NCBI RefSeq assembly: GCF_014196535.1
Contig: NZ_JACIDU010000006.1
Span: 62,001-126,000 of the forward strand
Length of the DNA: 64,000 nt
DNA from: Allorhizobium borbori
Lineage (GTDB): Bacteria > Pseudomonadota > Alphaproteobacteria > Rhizobiales > Rhizobiaceae
Direction: 5' to 3'
Of this stretch, positions 51,897 to 60,521 are shown one piece after another. The notes beneath the pieces were generated by a model that saw only the letters and a list, made by a program, of their open reading frames with translations, did no database searches and was not told the DNA's origin. The position numbers were made by a program, and so were the translations under genes. Each line of letters begins with the position of its first letter. The stretch's first letter is position 1.

Positions 51897-52454
51897 ATGG
51901 CGAAGATCCTGATGATTACCGGTGATTTCACCGAGGACTACGAGACCATGGTTCCGTTCCAGGCGCTGCTGGCGACGGGCCACACGGTCGATGCCGTCTG
52001 CCCCGGCAAGAAGGCCGGGGATACCGTGAAGACGGCCATCCACGATTTCGAGGGCGACCAGACCTACTCGGAAAAGCCCGGCCACAATTTCGCGCTGAAT
52101 GCTGATTTCGACACGGCGGATGCCGCCAGCTACGATGCGCTGGTCGTGCCGGGTGGCCGCGCACCGGAATATCTGCGGATGAACGAGGCCGTGCTGGCCA
52201 AGGTCCGGCACTTCTTCGAGGCGGGCAAGCCCGTTGCGGCGATTTGCCATGGCGCGCAGTTGCTTGCCGCCGCCGGCGTTTTGAAGGGGCGCACCTGCTC
52301 GGCTTACCCGGCCTGCGCCTACGAGGTCACCGCCTCGGGCGGAACCTTTGCCGATATTCCCGTGACAGAGGCCGTCACCGATGGCAATCTGGTGACAGCG
52401 CCGGCATGGCCTGCCCATCCGGCCTGGCTGAAACAGTTTCTGGCTATTCTCTAG
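51897..52454 (+). CDS. DJ-1/PfpI-family protein
   Basis: A 185-residue protein from ATG 51897, behind GGGAGGA. The nucleophile elbow is [14 protein letters not shown] and the acidic start is [34 protein letters not shown] completes the pattern. Members act as glyoxalases, deglycase-like enzymes, chaperones or amidases. It is followed 24 bases on by a small RHH protein and may be co-transcribed with it. Confidence 0.88.
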   Translation: MAKILMITGDFTEDYETMVPFQALLATGHTVDAVCPGKKAGDTVKTAIHDFEGDQTYSEKPGHNFALNADFDTADAASYDALVVPGGRAPEYLRMNEAVLAKVRHFFEAGKPVAAICHGAQLLAAAGVLKGRTCSAYPACAYEVTASGGTFADIPVTEAVTDGNLVTAPAWPAHPAWLKQFLAIL

Positions 52455-52478
52455 CCATCGCGGGATGGGAGGCTCTCG

Positions 52479-52841
52479 ATGTGCGAACTCTTTATCAGGG
52501 CGGATGCCAACCAGTGGCAAAGCCGGACCCATAGTCTGCGCATTGATGGCGTCGCGACGTCGATCCGCATCGAGAACCATTTCTGGGATACGCTGACGGA
52601 GATCGGGCGGCGCGACGGGATGACGGTCGCGCAGCTCATCACCCGCATGTGGCATGAAGCCATGGATGCGGACCATGATCTTGGCAATTTCACCTCGTTT
52701 CTGAGGGTCTGCTGCGCCCGCTATCATGCGCTGATTGCGGCGGGCGATCTTTCCGCCAACCTTCGTATTCCGATTGCCGACCACGCGGCGGGCGAGATCC
52801 TGGCGCGGGAGGCCGACCGGCGCAATGCCGTCATGAACTGA
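52479..52841 (+). CDS. Ribbon-helix-helix domain protein
   Basis: A 120-residue protein behind GGGAGG. Residues 15-60 (HSLRIDGVATSIRIENHFWD, then LTEIGRRDGMTVAQLITRMW) match the RHH_4-type putative DNA-binding domain common in alphaproteobacteria. The C-terminal half is helical (SFLRVCCARYHALIAAG). It has no toxin partner nearby, so it is probably a small regulator. Targets are unknown. Confidence 0.75.
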   Translation: MCELFIRADANQWQSRTHSLRIDGVATSIRIENHFWDTLTEIGRRDGMTVAQLITRMWHEAMDADHDLGNFTSFLRVCCARYHALIAAGDLSANLRIPIADHAAGEILAREADRRNAVMN

Positions 52842-52903
52842 GGGGACGTTCAGTCCTCGATGATGTCAGCCGGCCGAAGGAAAACGGCCTCTGAGCCTGT
52901 TGG

Positions 52904-53806
52904 TCAACCTGCATGAGCGCTGGACCCGCCGTCTGCATCCGCGAAGGTCTCGAGGATCGTCCGGAAAGCCTGGAAGGCGGGGGTTCCGTATCCGGGGCGC
53001 GTGGCGAGGCTGGTGGTGGCCGTTGTCAGCGGCTTCACCGTGAAGCAAGCGGCATCGGGCATCAGCGCGAGCACGCGGCGCGGCAGGATGGAAAAACACG
53101 ATCCCGCCGCCGTGCAGGCGACCATGGCGTGATAGGAGCGAACCTCGTGGATGCGAAACCGGCCTGCCGGTTCGCCTTGCCCTGATATCCAGTCCTCCGC
53201 CAGCATGCGATAGGTGCAGCCCGGCGCGAAGGCGGCCAGGGCCTGTGGCCTGACATCCCGCGGGTGTTCAACCCGCGGATGGCCGGGCGGCAGCAGCAGA
53301 ACCAGCTCCTCGTGGAAAAGCGGCACGAGATCCACTTCGCCGGGGGCAAGCCATTCATGATTGCCGGTGATTGCAACCAGTGCACAGTCGATGCGCCGCG
53401 CAAGTACGGCATCGACCAGCGAGCGGCTCGGCCCGATCGTAAGGTCGATCGTGACCTGAGGCCACGCCGCATTGAATTGCGCGAGCGGCACGGGCAGGCG
53501 TGTGGCGGCCGTCGCCTCCATCGACCCGATGCGCAAAACGCCGGCCGGCGTGCGCGGATTGACCATCTGCAGCGCCTCATCCGCGAGATTGAGAATCCGT
53601 TCGACGTAATCGAGAAAAGTCTCGCCCTCGGGCGTCAGCAGCATGCGTCTGGTATCGCGCTGAAACAGGGGAACCTCAAGCTCGGCTTCGATCTGCTGAA
53701 TGCGGGTCGTGACATTCGACGGCGCGCGCCCAAGCAATGCGGCAGCGCGCGTCACGCTCTGCTCACGGGCGACGGCGCGAAACACACAAAGCGAGGCGTG
53801 GTCCAT
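52904..53806 (-). CDS. LysR-family regulator next to nitronate monooxygenase
   Basis: A 300-residue LysR-type regulator with the HTH in residues 1-62 (SVTRAAALLGRAPSNVTTRI, LEVPLFQRDTRRMLLTPEG) and an effector domain with GSMEATAATRLPVPLAQF and the glycine-rich PGCTYRMLAEDW. It is divergent from the nitronate monooxygenase gene (86 bp between), its probable target. Confidence 0.9.
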   Translation of the reverse strand: MDHASLCVFRAVAREQSVTRAAALLGRAPSNVTTRIQQIEAELEVPLFQRDTRRMLLTPEGETFLDYVERILNLADEALQMVNPRTPAGVLRIGSMEATAATRLPVPLAQFNAAWPQVTIDLTIGPSRSLVDAVLARRIDCALVAITGNHEWLAPGEVDLVPLFHEELVLLLPPGHPRVEHPRDVRPQALAAFAPGCTYRMLAEDWISGQGEPAGRFRIHEVRSYHAMVACTAAGSCFSILPRRVLALMPDAACFTVKPLTTATTSLATRPGYGTPAFQAFRTILETFADADGGSSAHAG

Positions 53807-53892
53807 CCGGAATTCTCTCTTGCGGAAAACGGTAATTCATTTATTCTCAAATAAAGAATGAAAGTCAATGTGAATTCCCTGTTCTGGAATTT

Positions 53893-54957
53893 ATGGAGCA
53901 AGATGCGATGTTTGACAGGCTGGGGCTGACCGTACCGCTCATTCAGGCGCCTATGGCAGGGGTCTCGACCCCGGCCCTTGCGGCGGCGGTTTCGAATGCC
54001 GGTGGTCTGGGCTCGCTCGGCATCGGCGCCAGTACGCCCGAGCAGGCGCGCGCGATGATCGAGGCGACCCGTGCCGCGACCGACAAGCCGTTTAACGTGA
54101 ATGTCTTTTGCCATCAGCCGGCCCGGCGCGATGCCGGGTTGGAGGCGGCCTGGCTTGCCCGTCTGGCGCCGTTTTTTGCGGAATTCGGCGTTGCCGTGCC
54201 CGCCGGGATCACGGAAATCTACAAGACCTTTCTCGATGATGACGATGCCTTGCAGGTGCTGCTTGAGACGCGGCCCGCCGTGGTCAGCTTTCACTTCGGC
54301 GTGCCTGAAGGCGACAGGATCGCCGCGTTGCGCGATGCCGGTATCCGCACAATGGCGACGGCCACCAACCTGCAGGAGGCCGAGGCGATTGCAGCCGCGG
54401 GTATCGATGCCATCGTTGCCCAGGGCATCGAGGCCGGAGGTCATCGCGGCGTGTTCGATCCCGCGGCAAACGATGAACGGCTCGGCACGCTGGTCCTGAC
54501 CCGGCTTCTTGTCCGCAGCAGCGGGCTGCCTGTTGTCGCTGCTGGCGGCATCATGGACGGGCAGGGCATCCGGGCGGCCCTCGATCTTGGCGCCGCTGCG
54601 GCACAGCTTGGCACCGCCTTCATCCTGTGTCCGGAATCCTCGGCCAATGCGGGCTATCGCGCCCACCTGAAAAGCGGGCGCGCCGCCAGTACGCGGCTGA
54701 CGGCGGTGCTTTCCGGCCGCCCGGCGCGGGGGATCGTCAATCGCTTCATCGAAGCCTGCGACGGTCCGCCGGGTGCACGGCCTGCCGCCTATCCCGTCGC
54801 CTATGACGCCGCCAAGCAATTGCACGCCGCCGCGTCCCGTTGCGGCGTGGAAGAATTCGCCGCGCACTGGGCGGGGCAGGGCGCACCGCTTTCGCGCGAA
54901 CTCCCGGCCGGCGAACTGGTTCGGGTGCTGATCGATGAGGCAGGCCTGGGGCATTGA
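53893..54957 (+). CDS. Nitronate monooxygenase (FMN-dependent)
   Basis: A 354-residue TIM-barrel flavoenzyme that oxidises alkyl nitronates to carbonyl compounds plus nitrite. The start [20 protein letters not shown], the FMN-binding [12 protein letters not shown] and the catalytic His in [11 protein letters not shown] are present, with [17 protein letters not shown] and LGTAF closing the phosphate site. An in-frame ATG at 53908 has a better ribosome site (GGAG) and may be the true start. It adds another nitrogen-detoxifying or scavenging step to the region. Confidence 0.9.
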   Translation: MEQDAMFDRLGLTVPLIQAPMAGVSTPALAAAVSNAGGLGSLGIGASTPEQARAMIEATRAATDKPFNVNVFCHQPARRDAGLEAAWLARLAPFFAEFGVAVPAGITEIYKTFLDDDDALQVLLETRPAVVSFHFGVPEGDRIAALRDAGIRTMATATNLQEAEAIAAAGIDAIVAQGIEAGGHRGVFDPAANDERLGTLVLTRLLVRSSGLPVVAAGGIMDGQGIRAALDLGAAAAQLGTAFILCPESSANAGYRAHLKSGRAASTRLTAVLSGRPARGIVNRFIEACDGPPGARPAAYPVAYDAAKQLHAAASRCGVEEFAAHWAGQGAPLSRELPAGELVRVLIDEAGLGH

Positions 54958-55187
54958 AGCCGCCCGGTGACCGTCCCGAAGCCGTCTGGCTGTTCTTGTG
55001 CCTGTCAGATGACCGGTCTGGAAGACCCGAAATCCGCCGCCGAAACCACAAGGTGATGGATGGTCGGAAGGTAGCCTTTGTCCTGTCGTTGAAATAGCGT
55101 TAATAGCCGTCTGGATTTCAGGTTCAGGCGCAGGGGCCATGCCCGCGCCGGAGCCGGGACGAGGCAAGCGCGGTCGAGGAAAAGGCA

Positions 55188-56276
55188 ATGCGTTATTTGA
55201 TTACGGGCACTGCGGGCTTCGTTGGGTTCCATCTGGCCCACAGGCTGCTTGAAGCCGGCCATGCCGTGACCGGCTTTGATGGCATGACGCCCTATTACGA
55301 CGTTACCCTCAAGGAGCAGCGCAACGCCATTCTCGCGCGCTTTCCCGGCTTTACCGGGATAACGGCCATGCTCGAGGACCGGGAAGCGCTGGAGCGGGCC
55401 GCTGCCGACACGCCGGATGTCATCGTGCATCTGGCGGCGCAGGCCGGTGTTCGCTACAGTATCGAGGCTCCGGAGGCCTATCTCTCCTCGAACATCGTTG
55501 GCTCGTGGAACGTGCTGGAACTGGCGAAGACGGTGCGTCCCCGCCATCTGCTGCTGGCCTCGAGTTCTTCCGTCTACGGTGCGAACGATCACATACCGTT
55601 CGGGGAGACCGACCGGGCCGACGAACCGCTGACGATCTATGCGGCATCCAAGAAGTCGATGGAGGTGATGGCCCATTCCTATGCGCACCTGCACAAGGTG
55701 CCGACGACGGCGTTCCGCTTCTTCACGGTCTACGGCCCGTGGGGACGCCCGGATATGGCGCTGTTTAAGTTCACCGATGCCATTCTCAACGGCAAGCCGG
55801 TCGAAATTTACGGCGAGGGTCGCATGAGCCGGGATTTTACCTATATAGACGATTTGGTCGAGGCGATCCTGTGTCTTGCCGACGTGCCGCCATCGGAGGA
55901 AAACCGGGTCGGCGATGCGTTGGATACGCTGTCGCGGAACGCGCCTTTCCGTGTGGTCAATATCGGCGGCGGTCAACCGACCGAACTCATCCGTTTCGTC
56001 GATACCGTGGAACAGGCGGTGGGGCGCCCGGCGCTTCGCCGGTTCCTGCCGATGCAGCAGGGCGATGTGCCGCGCACCTATGCCGATCACCGGCTGCTGA
56101 CGGCGCTGACCGGCTTCACGCCTGCCACCCCGCTGGAACACGGCGTCGGGGAGTTCGTGCGCTGGTACCGGGCCTGGCGCGGCGATGTCGCCGCCGCCAA
56201 AGAAAGCCGGTGCCAGGAAGGACCTGCCGGGACAAGTATTGGTGGCGTTTTTGACAAACCGTCATCGGGTGAATAG
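55188..56276 (+). CDS. UDP-glucuronate 4-epimerase-type NAD-dependent epimerase (LpsL-like)
   Basis: A 362-residue short-chain dehydrogenase/reductase-type sugar epimerase behind GAGGAAAAGG. The NAD loop is [11 protein letters not shown]; the catalytic motifs are SSSSVYGAN and [23 protein letters not shown] and [14 protein letters not shown] are the CapI/LpsL-type nucleotide-sugar sites. In rhizobia LpsL makes UDP-galacturonate for lipopolysaccharide. The C-terminal 25 residues beyond the fold are atypical. It sits 41 bases before the ABC-like gene and may share its transcript. Confidence 0.87.
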   Translation: MRYLITGTAGFVGFHLAHRLLEAGHAVTGFDGMTPYYDVTLKEQRNAILARFPGFTGITAMLEDREALERAAADTPDVIVHLAAQAGVRYSIEAPEAYLSSNIVGSWNVLELAKTVRPRHLLLASSSSVYGANDHIPFGETDRADEPLTIYAASKKSMEVMAHSYAHLHKVPTTAFRFFTVYGPWGRPDMALFKFTDAILNGKPVEIYGEGRMSRDFTYIDDLVEAILCLADVPPSEENRVGDALDTLSRNAPFRVVNIGGGQPTELIRFVDTVEQAVGRPALRRFLPMQQGDVPRTYADHRLLTALTGFTPATPLEHGVGEFVRWYRAWRGDVAAAKESRCQEGPAGTSIGGVFDKPSSGE

Positions 56277-56317
56277 AAACGAACGGTAGCAATCGCTCAC
56301 GTCAAATTTTGCGTTCC

Positions 56318-59041
56318 ATGGAAAAAAGTCTTTCTCGATACATCTGGAAGCATACGTGGCGTCAGCAGATAGTCATTCTGACGATCGTCGCCGTGTCGAT
56401 GATTCCGTATTTCCTGTCGCTCGACCTGCCGAAGCAGATCATCAACGGCCCGATTCAGGGTGATGGTTTCGGTACGCCCGATAGTCTGCAACCCTTCTTC
56501 GAGGTCGGGTTCGACCTGCCGTTGATCGGCCATCTGAATATCTATGCCGGCTATCCGCTGGACCGGCTGTCCATGCTGATGGCGCTGAGCCTGGAATTTC
56601 TGGCGCTTGTGGTCATCAACAACGGCTTCAAATACGTCATCAACACCTACAAGGGGCGGCTGGGCGAACGCCTGCTTCGCCGTATCCGCTTCCAGTTGAT
56701 CGACCGGGTGCTGCGCTTCCCGCCGAGCTATTTCAAGCGCACCAAGAGCAGCGAAGTCGCGACGATGATCAAGGACGAGGTGGAGCCGCTGGGCGGTTTC
56801 GCCGGCGATGCCTTCGTCGCACCGGCCATGCTTGGCGGCCAGGTCGTTGCCGCGCTTGCCTTCATCCTTGCCCAGAATTTCTGGCTCGGCATGATTGCCG
56901 TCGGCATGGCCATGCTTCAGCTTGGCATCATCCCGCGCATGCGCCGCCGTCTCATCCGGCTTGGTCGCCAGCGCCAGTTGACGGCACGCCGGCTGGCGGG
57001 CCGGGTCGGCGAAATGGTCGAAGGCATCACCACGATCCACGCCTACGATACATCGAACTATGAACGCGCCGATATGGCCAAGCGGCTCGGCGAAATCTTC
57101 GCCATCCGCTACGACCTCTATCAGTGGAAGTTCATGGTGAAGTTCATCAACAACTTCCTCGCCCAGGTCACGCCGTTCCTGTTCTACAGCATCGGCGGCT
57201 ATCTGACGCTCAAAGGCAGTCTGGACGTCGGCCAGCTCGTGGCCGTCATCAATGCCTACAAGGAATTGCCGAGCCCGCTGAAGGACCTGATCGACTGGGA
57301 TCAGGGGCGTCAGGACGTGCAGGTGAAGTTCGAGCAGGTCGTCGAGCAGTTCCAGTCCGACGGTATCCTGCCGGAACGCATCCAGAGCGTCTTCACGGAT
57401 GTGCCGCCGCCCTTGCCCGGTCCGCTGACCGCCAGTCGCCTGACGCTGAACGACGACAGTGGCGGACGGCTTGCCCATGAGGTTTCGCTCGAGATCGGCA
57501 AGGGCGAGACCGTGGCTTTCCTCGATCTCAACGGCTCGACCGCCGTGGCCGTGGCCGAGGCCTTCGGGCGCGCCATCTGGCAGACCTCCGGCAAGGTGAG
57601 CCTTGGCGATATGGATATCCTCGACCTGCCCGAATCCACCACGGGACGGCGCATCAGCTATGTCTCGACGGAGACCTATTTCTTCGACGGCAGCCTGAGG
57701 GACAACCTGCTCTACGGTCTCAAGCACGCGCCGCTGAAGCCGGCGGTGCGCGAGGGACAGCGGGCGGCCCGGCGTCGCTGGGAAATCAAGGAGGCCGCGC
57801 TTGCCGGCAACGTCGATTTCGACACCGAAGGCGAATGGATCAGCGTGGCCGGCCAGACGACCATCGCCGATGACGAGATTCTGCGCGAATGGATGCTGTC
57901 CGCGCTCGATACGGTTCTGCTGAGCGAGGATATTTTCGATCTGGGCATGCGCAGCGTCGTCGATCCGCAGCAGCGCGAAACCATCGCCCGCTTTGCCATC
58001 GATGCGCGCAAGACCCTGCGCGGCGAACTGATCGAACTGGATCTGCCGCAACTCGTCGTTCCCTTCGAGTTCGATGCCTATAACAGCGAGGCGACGATTG
58101 CCGAGAACCTCTTGTTCGGCGCGCTGATCGGCGGTGATGCGGCGGCGCGGACGATCATTTCCAGCGCCTATTTCCGCTCCATCGTCTCCGAAGACGGGCT
58201 GGCCGAGCAACTGTTCGAAATGGGCCGCAAGATCGTCGCGACCATGGTGGAACTGTTCGGCGACGAGCAGCAGAACAATCCGCTTCTTCCCGAGATGCTT
58301 CTGCTGGAAGACCGCGAGGTTCCCGAATATGTCCGCATCCAGAAGGAGGTCGAGGGCAAGCGTCTTTCAGAGGCCAACGAGGAGCAGCGCCGCGTACTCT
58401 TCCTCACCGCCTTCTCCTATGTGGAAAGCCGGTTCCGCTTCGGCGTTCTCACCAACGAGATCCGCGCGAAGATCGTCAAGGCCCGGCACCGGTTCTACGA
58501 GAACCTGCCGCCGAACCTGCAGGCGCTCATCGCGCGCTACAATGAAGCCGAATACCAGTCCTCCGCCACGCTTCTCGAAAACATCGTTTTCGGCAAGATC
58601 AGCAGGGTCTACGCGGATTCCCATTCGCGCATCCTGTCGCTGATCAAAAAACTGGCGATGGAGCAGAACCTCTATGACGATCTTCTGACCGTCGGTCTCG
58701 ATTTCCAGGTCGGGCCGGGGGGCAAGCGCCTGACAATCCTGCAGCGGCAGAAGCTCAATGTGGCCCGGGCCATCATCCGTCGCGGCGATTATTACACGCT
58801 GAATCAGCCTTTGCCGGGTCTGAACCCGAATTTGCAAGCCCAACTTGTCAAGAACGTGATCTCTTTCTTGCGTAGCCATTCCAATGGATGCACTATCATC
58901 TGGGTCTTGTCTAACCCCAGGCTGAGTAACCATTTTGAGCGTATCGTGATTTTCGACCACGGCGAAGTGCGCGCAAACGGGAGCCACGATGATCTGATGG
59001 GTGCAGAAGACGGGGTATTGAACGAACTGATCGTCAGGTAA
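56318..59041 (+). CDS. ABC-transporter-like protein with fully degenerate, enlarged nucleotide-binding domain
   Basis: A 907-residue protein, intact, not a pseudogene. Residues 1-320 are an ABC type I exporter-like membrane domain: six helices, with IRFQLIDRVLRFPPSYFKR and RVGEMVEGITTIHAYDTSNY typical of the family. The rest copies the outline of an NBD but lacks its chemistry: the Walker A site is FLDLNGSTAVAVAEA (about 398), the signature GGKRLTILQRQKLNVARAI (about 800), Walker B GDYYTLNQPLPG and the H-loop VLSNPRLS. A Q-loop-to-ENLLFG-like segment occurs three times (about 445-468, 578-601 and 737-760), with helical inserts between. It is 34 bases before a cNMP-binding gene in the CyaC operon, so a sensor or scaffold role is inferred. 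ATG 56318 has no clear ribosome site. Confidence 0.75.
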   Translation: MEKSLSRYIWKHTWRQQIVILTIVAVSMIPYFLSLDLPKQIINGPIQGDGFGTPDSLQPFFEVGFDLPLIGHLNIYAGYPLDRLSMLMALSLEFLALVVINNGFKYVINTYKGRLGERLLRRIRFQLIDRVLRFPPSYFKRTKSSEVATMIKDEVEPLGGFAGDAFVAPAMLGGQVVAALAFILAQNFWLGMIAVGMAMLQLGIIPRMRRRLIRLGRQRQLTARRLAGRVGEMVEGITTIHAYDTSNYERADMAKRLGEIFAIRYDLYQWKFMVKFINNFLAQVTPFLFYSIGGYLTLKGSLDVGQLVAVINAYKELPSPLKDLIDWDQGRQDVQVKFEQVVEQFQSDGILPERIQSVFTDVPPPLPGPLTASRLTLNDDSGGRLAHEVSLEIGKGETVAFLDLNGSTAVAVAEAFGRAIWQTSGKVSLGDMDILDLPESTTGRRISYVSTETYFFDGSLRDNLLYGLKHAPLKPAVREGQRAARRRWEIKEAALAGNVDFDTEGEWISVAGQTTIADDEILREWMLSALDTVLLSEDIFDLGMRSVVDPQQRETIARFAIDARKTLRGELIELDLPQLVVPFEFDAYNSEATIAENLLFGALIGGDAAARTIISSAYFRSIVSEDGLAEQLFEMGRKIVATMVELFGDEQQNNPLLPEMLLLEDREVPEYVRIQKEVEGKRLSEANEEQRRVLFLTAFSYVESRFRFGVLTNEIRAKIVKARHRFYENLPPNLQALIARYNEAEYQSSATLLENIVFGKISRVYADSHSRILSLIKKLAMEQNLYDDLLTVGLDFQVGPGGKRLTILQRQKLNVARAIIRRGDYYTLNQPLPGLNPNLQAQLVKNVISFLRSHSNGCTIIWVLSNPRLSNHFERIVIFDHGEVRANGSHDDLMGAEDGVLNELIVR

Positions 59042-59075
59042 CGCGAAGGCGGCCGGCCGGTCCAGGAGGTGTGCA

Positions 59076-59534
59076 ATGATACTTGATGATGAGGTACGAT
59101 GCCTGCGAAGCCTGCCTTTCTTCGCATCGGCTGATCCGTCCAAGCTGAAACGGCTGGCGTTCACCTCCGATCACATGCGCTTTGCACCGGGACAGGTGCT
59201 GTTTCACGAGGGCGATCCCGGGGATGCGGCCTATGTCATCCTGAGCGGAACGGTGGACGTCTCCGTGGAGACACCGCAGGGTCCGATCAAGGTCGCCACG
59301 GCGGACAGGAATTCGATCATCGGCGAGATCGCGCTTCTGAACGATGGCTACAGGACGGCGACGGTGACGGCGTCGGCTCCGCTCGAAACGCTGCGCATCG
59401 ATAAGCATGAGTTCCTGAACCTGATGAAGGACTGCCCGAGCATGATGTTCGGTGTGCTCAAGGTCCTTTCCACCCGCCTGACGCACACGACGATGGAACT
59501 GGCGAAACACAAGAGCGCGCATGAAACCGCGTGA
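59076..59534 (+). CDS. Stand-alone cyclic-nucleotide-binding domain protein
   Basis: A 152-residue protein behind CAGGAGG containing one Crp-type cNMP-binding domain (residues 15-130) and no DNA-binding HTH. FAPGQVLFHEGDPGDAAYVI and the phosphate-binding cassette IIGEIALLNDGYRTATV are intact, including the Glu and Arg that hold cAMP. The short C-terminus ends TTMELAKHKSAHETA. It likely reports cAMP made by the cyclase three genes on, passing the signal to a partner, possibly the ABC-like protein upstream (inference). Confidence 0.9.
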   Translation: MILDDEVRCLRSLPFFASADPSKLKRLAFTSDHMRFAPGQVLFHEGDPGDAAYVILSGTVDVSVETPQGPIKVATADRNSIIGEIALLNDGYRTATVTASAPLETLRIDKHEFLNLMKDCPSMMFGVLKVLSTRLTHTTMELAKHKSAHETA

Positions 59535-59568
59535 TGTGTCCGTTCCGACATGGTGTTCTGGGGGGTAG

Positions 59569-60432
59569 ATGAGTGATACGGTAACCGGCGCGGCGATGGC
59601 TGGCCGGAATGAAAAATTCACGGTGACTGTCTGGGGCGTGCGTGGATCGACCCCGCTCTGCGGTGGCGAATTCGCCCGTTACGGCGGCAATACGACCTGC
59701 ATCGAGATGCGGTGTGGCGGTGAGGTGCTGATCTTCGACGCCGGCACGGGTATCGTTACAGCCGGCAAGCGTCTGGTTGGCGAGGCGGTGGGGGAAATCC
59801 ACCTGTTTCTCACCCACAGCCATTACGACCACGTTCAGGGATTGCCGTTCTTCGCGCCGCTCTACAAGCCGCACACCCGCGCCTGCATTGCTTCCGGCCA
59901 TCTCGAAGGCAGGATGTCGACACGGGATGTTCTGGCGCAACTCATGCGGCCGCCGTTGTTTCCCATCGATCCCGGCTATCTCAAGGCGGATATCCGCTAT
60001 CTGGATTTCCGGCCCGGCGACCGGCTGGAACCGGCGCCGGGGATCGCGATCGAAACCGCCAGGCTGAACCATCCCGGCGGCGCCGTCGGTTATCGCGTCA
60101 CGTTCGCCGGCAAGAGCGTGGCGATCGTCACGGATACGGAGCATGTGCCCGGTGAACTCGACGCCAATGTTCTGCGGTTGATCGAAAATACAGACCTCTT
60201 CCTCTACGATGCATCCTACGGGGATGAGGAAATGGGCAAGTATGCCGGTTTCGGCCATTCCTCCTGGCAGCAGGCGATCCGTCTGGCTTCGGTGGCCAAG
60301 GCGCGTCATATCGGCCTGATCCACCATTCCTTCTTCCACACCGATTCCGATCTCGACCGCATCGGTGAATTGGCCCGTGCACGCTTCGACCGGGTCGATG
60401 TGGTCCGTGACGGGCAGGTTTTTGATATCTGA
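59569..60432 (+). CDS. MBL-fold metallohydrolase of the cyclase operon
   Basis: A 287-residue metallo-beta-lactamase-fold enzyme behind GGGGGT. Metal site: FLTHSHYDHVQGLPFF (HxHxDH, about 81-90), LNHPGGAVGYRV, the bridging Asp in AIVTDTEH and the last His in GLIHHSFFH. The start VTVWGVRGSTPLCGGEFARYGG is typical of PhnP-like and CpdP-like phosphodiesterase relatives. Its place between a cNMP-binding protein and an adenylate cyclase suggests that it may degrade cAMP or a related nucleotide (inference). Confidence 0.85.
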   Translation: MSDTVTGAAMAGRNEKFTVTVWGVRGSTPLCGGEFARYGGNTTCIEMRCGGEVLIFDAGTGIVTAGKRLVGEAVGEIHLFLTHSHYDHVQGLPFFAPLYKPHTRACIASGHLEGRMSTRDVLAQLMRPPLFPIDPGYLKADIRYLDFRPGDRLEPAPGIAIETARLNHPGGAVGYRVTFAGKSVAIVTDTEHVPGELDANVLRLIENTDLFLYDASYGDEEMGKYAGFGHSSWQQAIRLASVAKARHIGLIHHSFFHTDSDLDRIGELARARFDRVDVVRDGQVFDI

Positions 60433-60521
60433 CGCGATCGTGAGCCGTCCTTGCCTCCGTTTCGGCGCACCAGCGGCGCAGGGACTGTGTGTTTTCTACC
60501 GATTCGAAAGGTCACCCGCCT

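Noticed and set aside
56318-59041. ABC-like gene as a decayed pseudogene or ordinary MsbA-type exporter
   Set aside because: The frame is intact over 907 codons, keeps host codon use and is operonic; but every ATPase motif is changed, so it is neither a pseudogene nor a working exporter by sequence.
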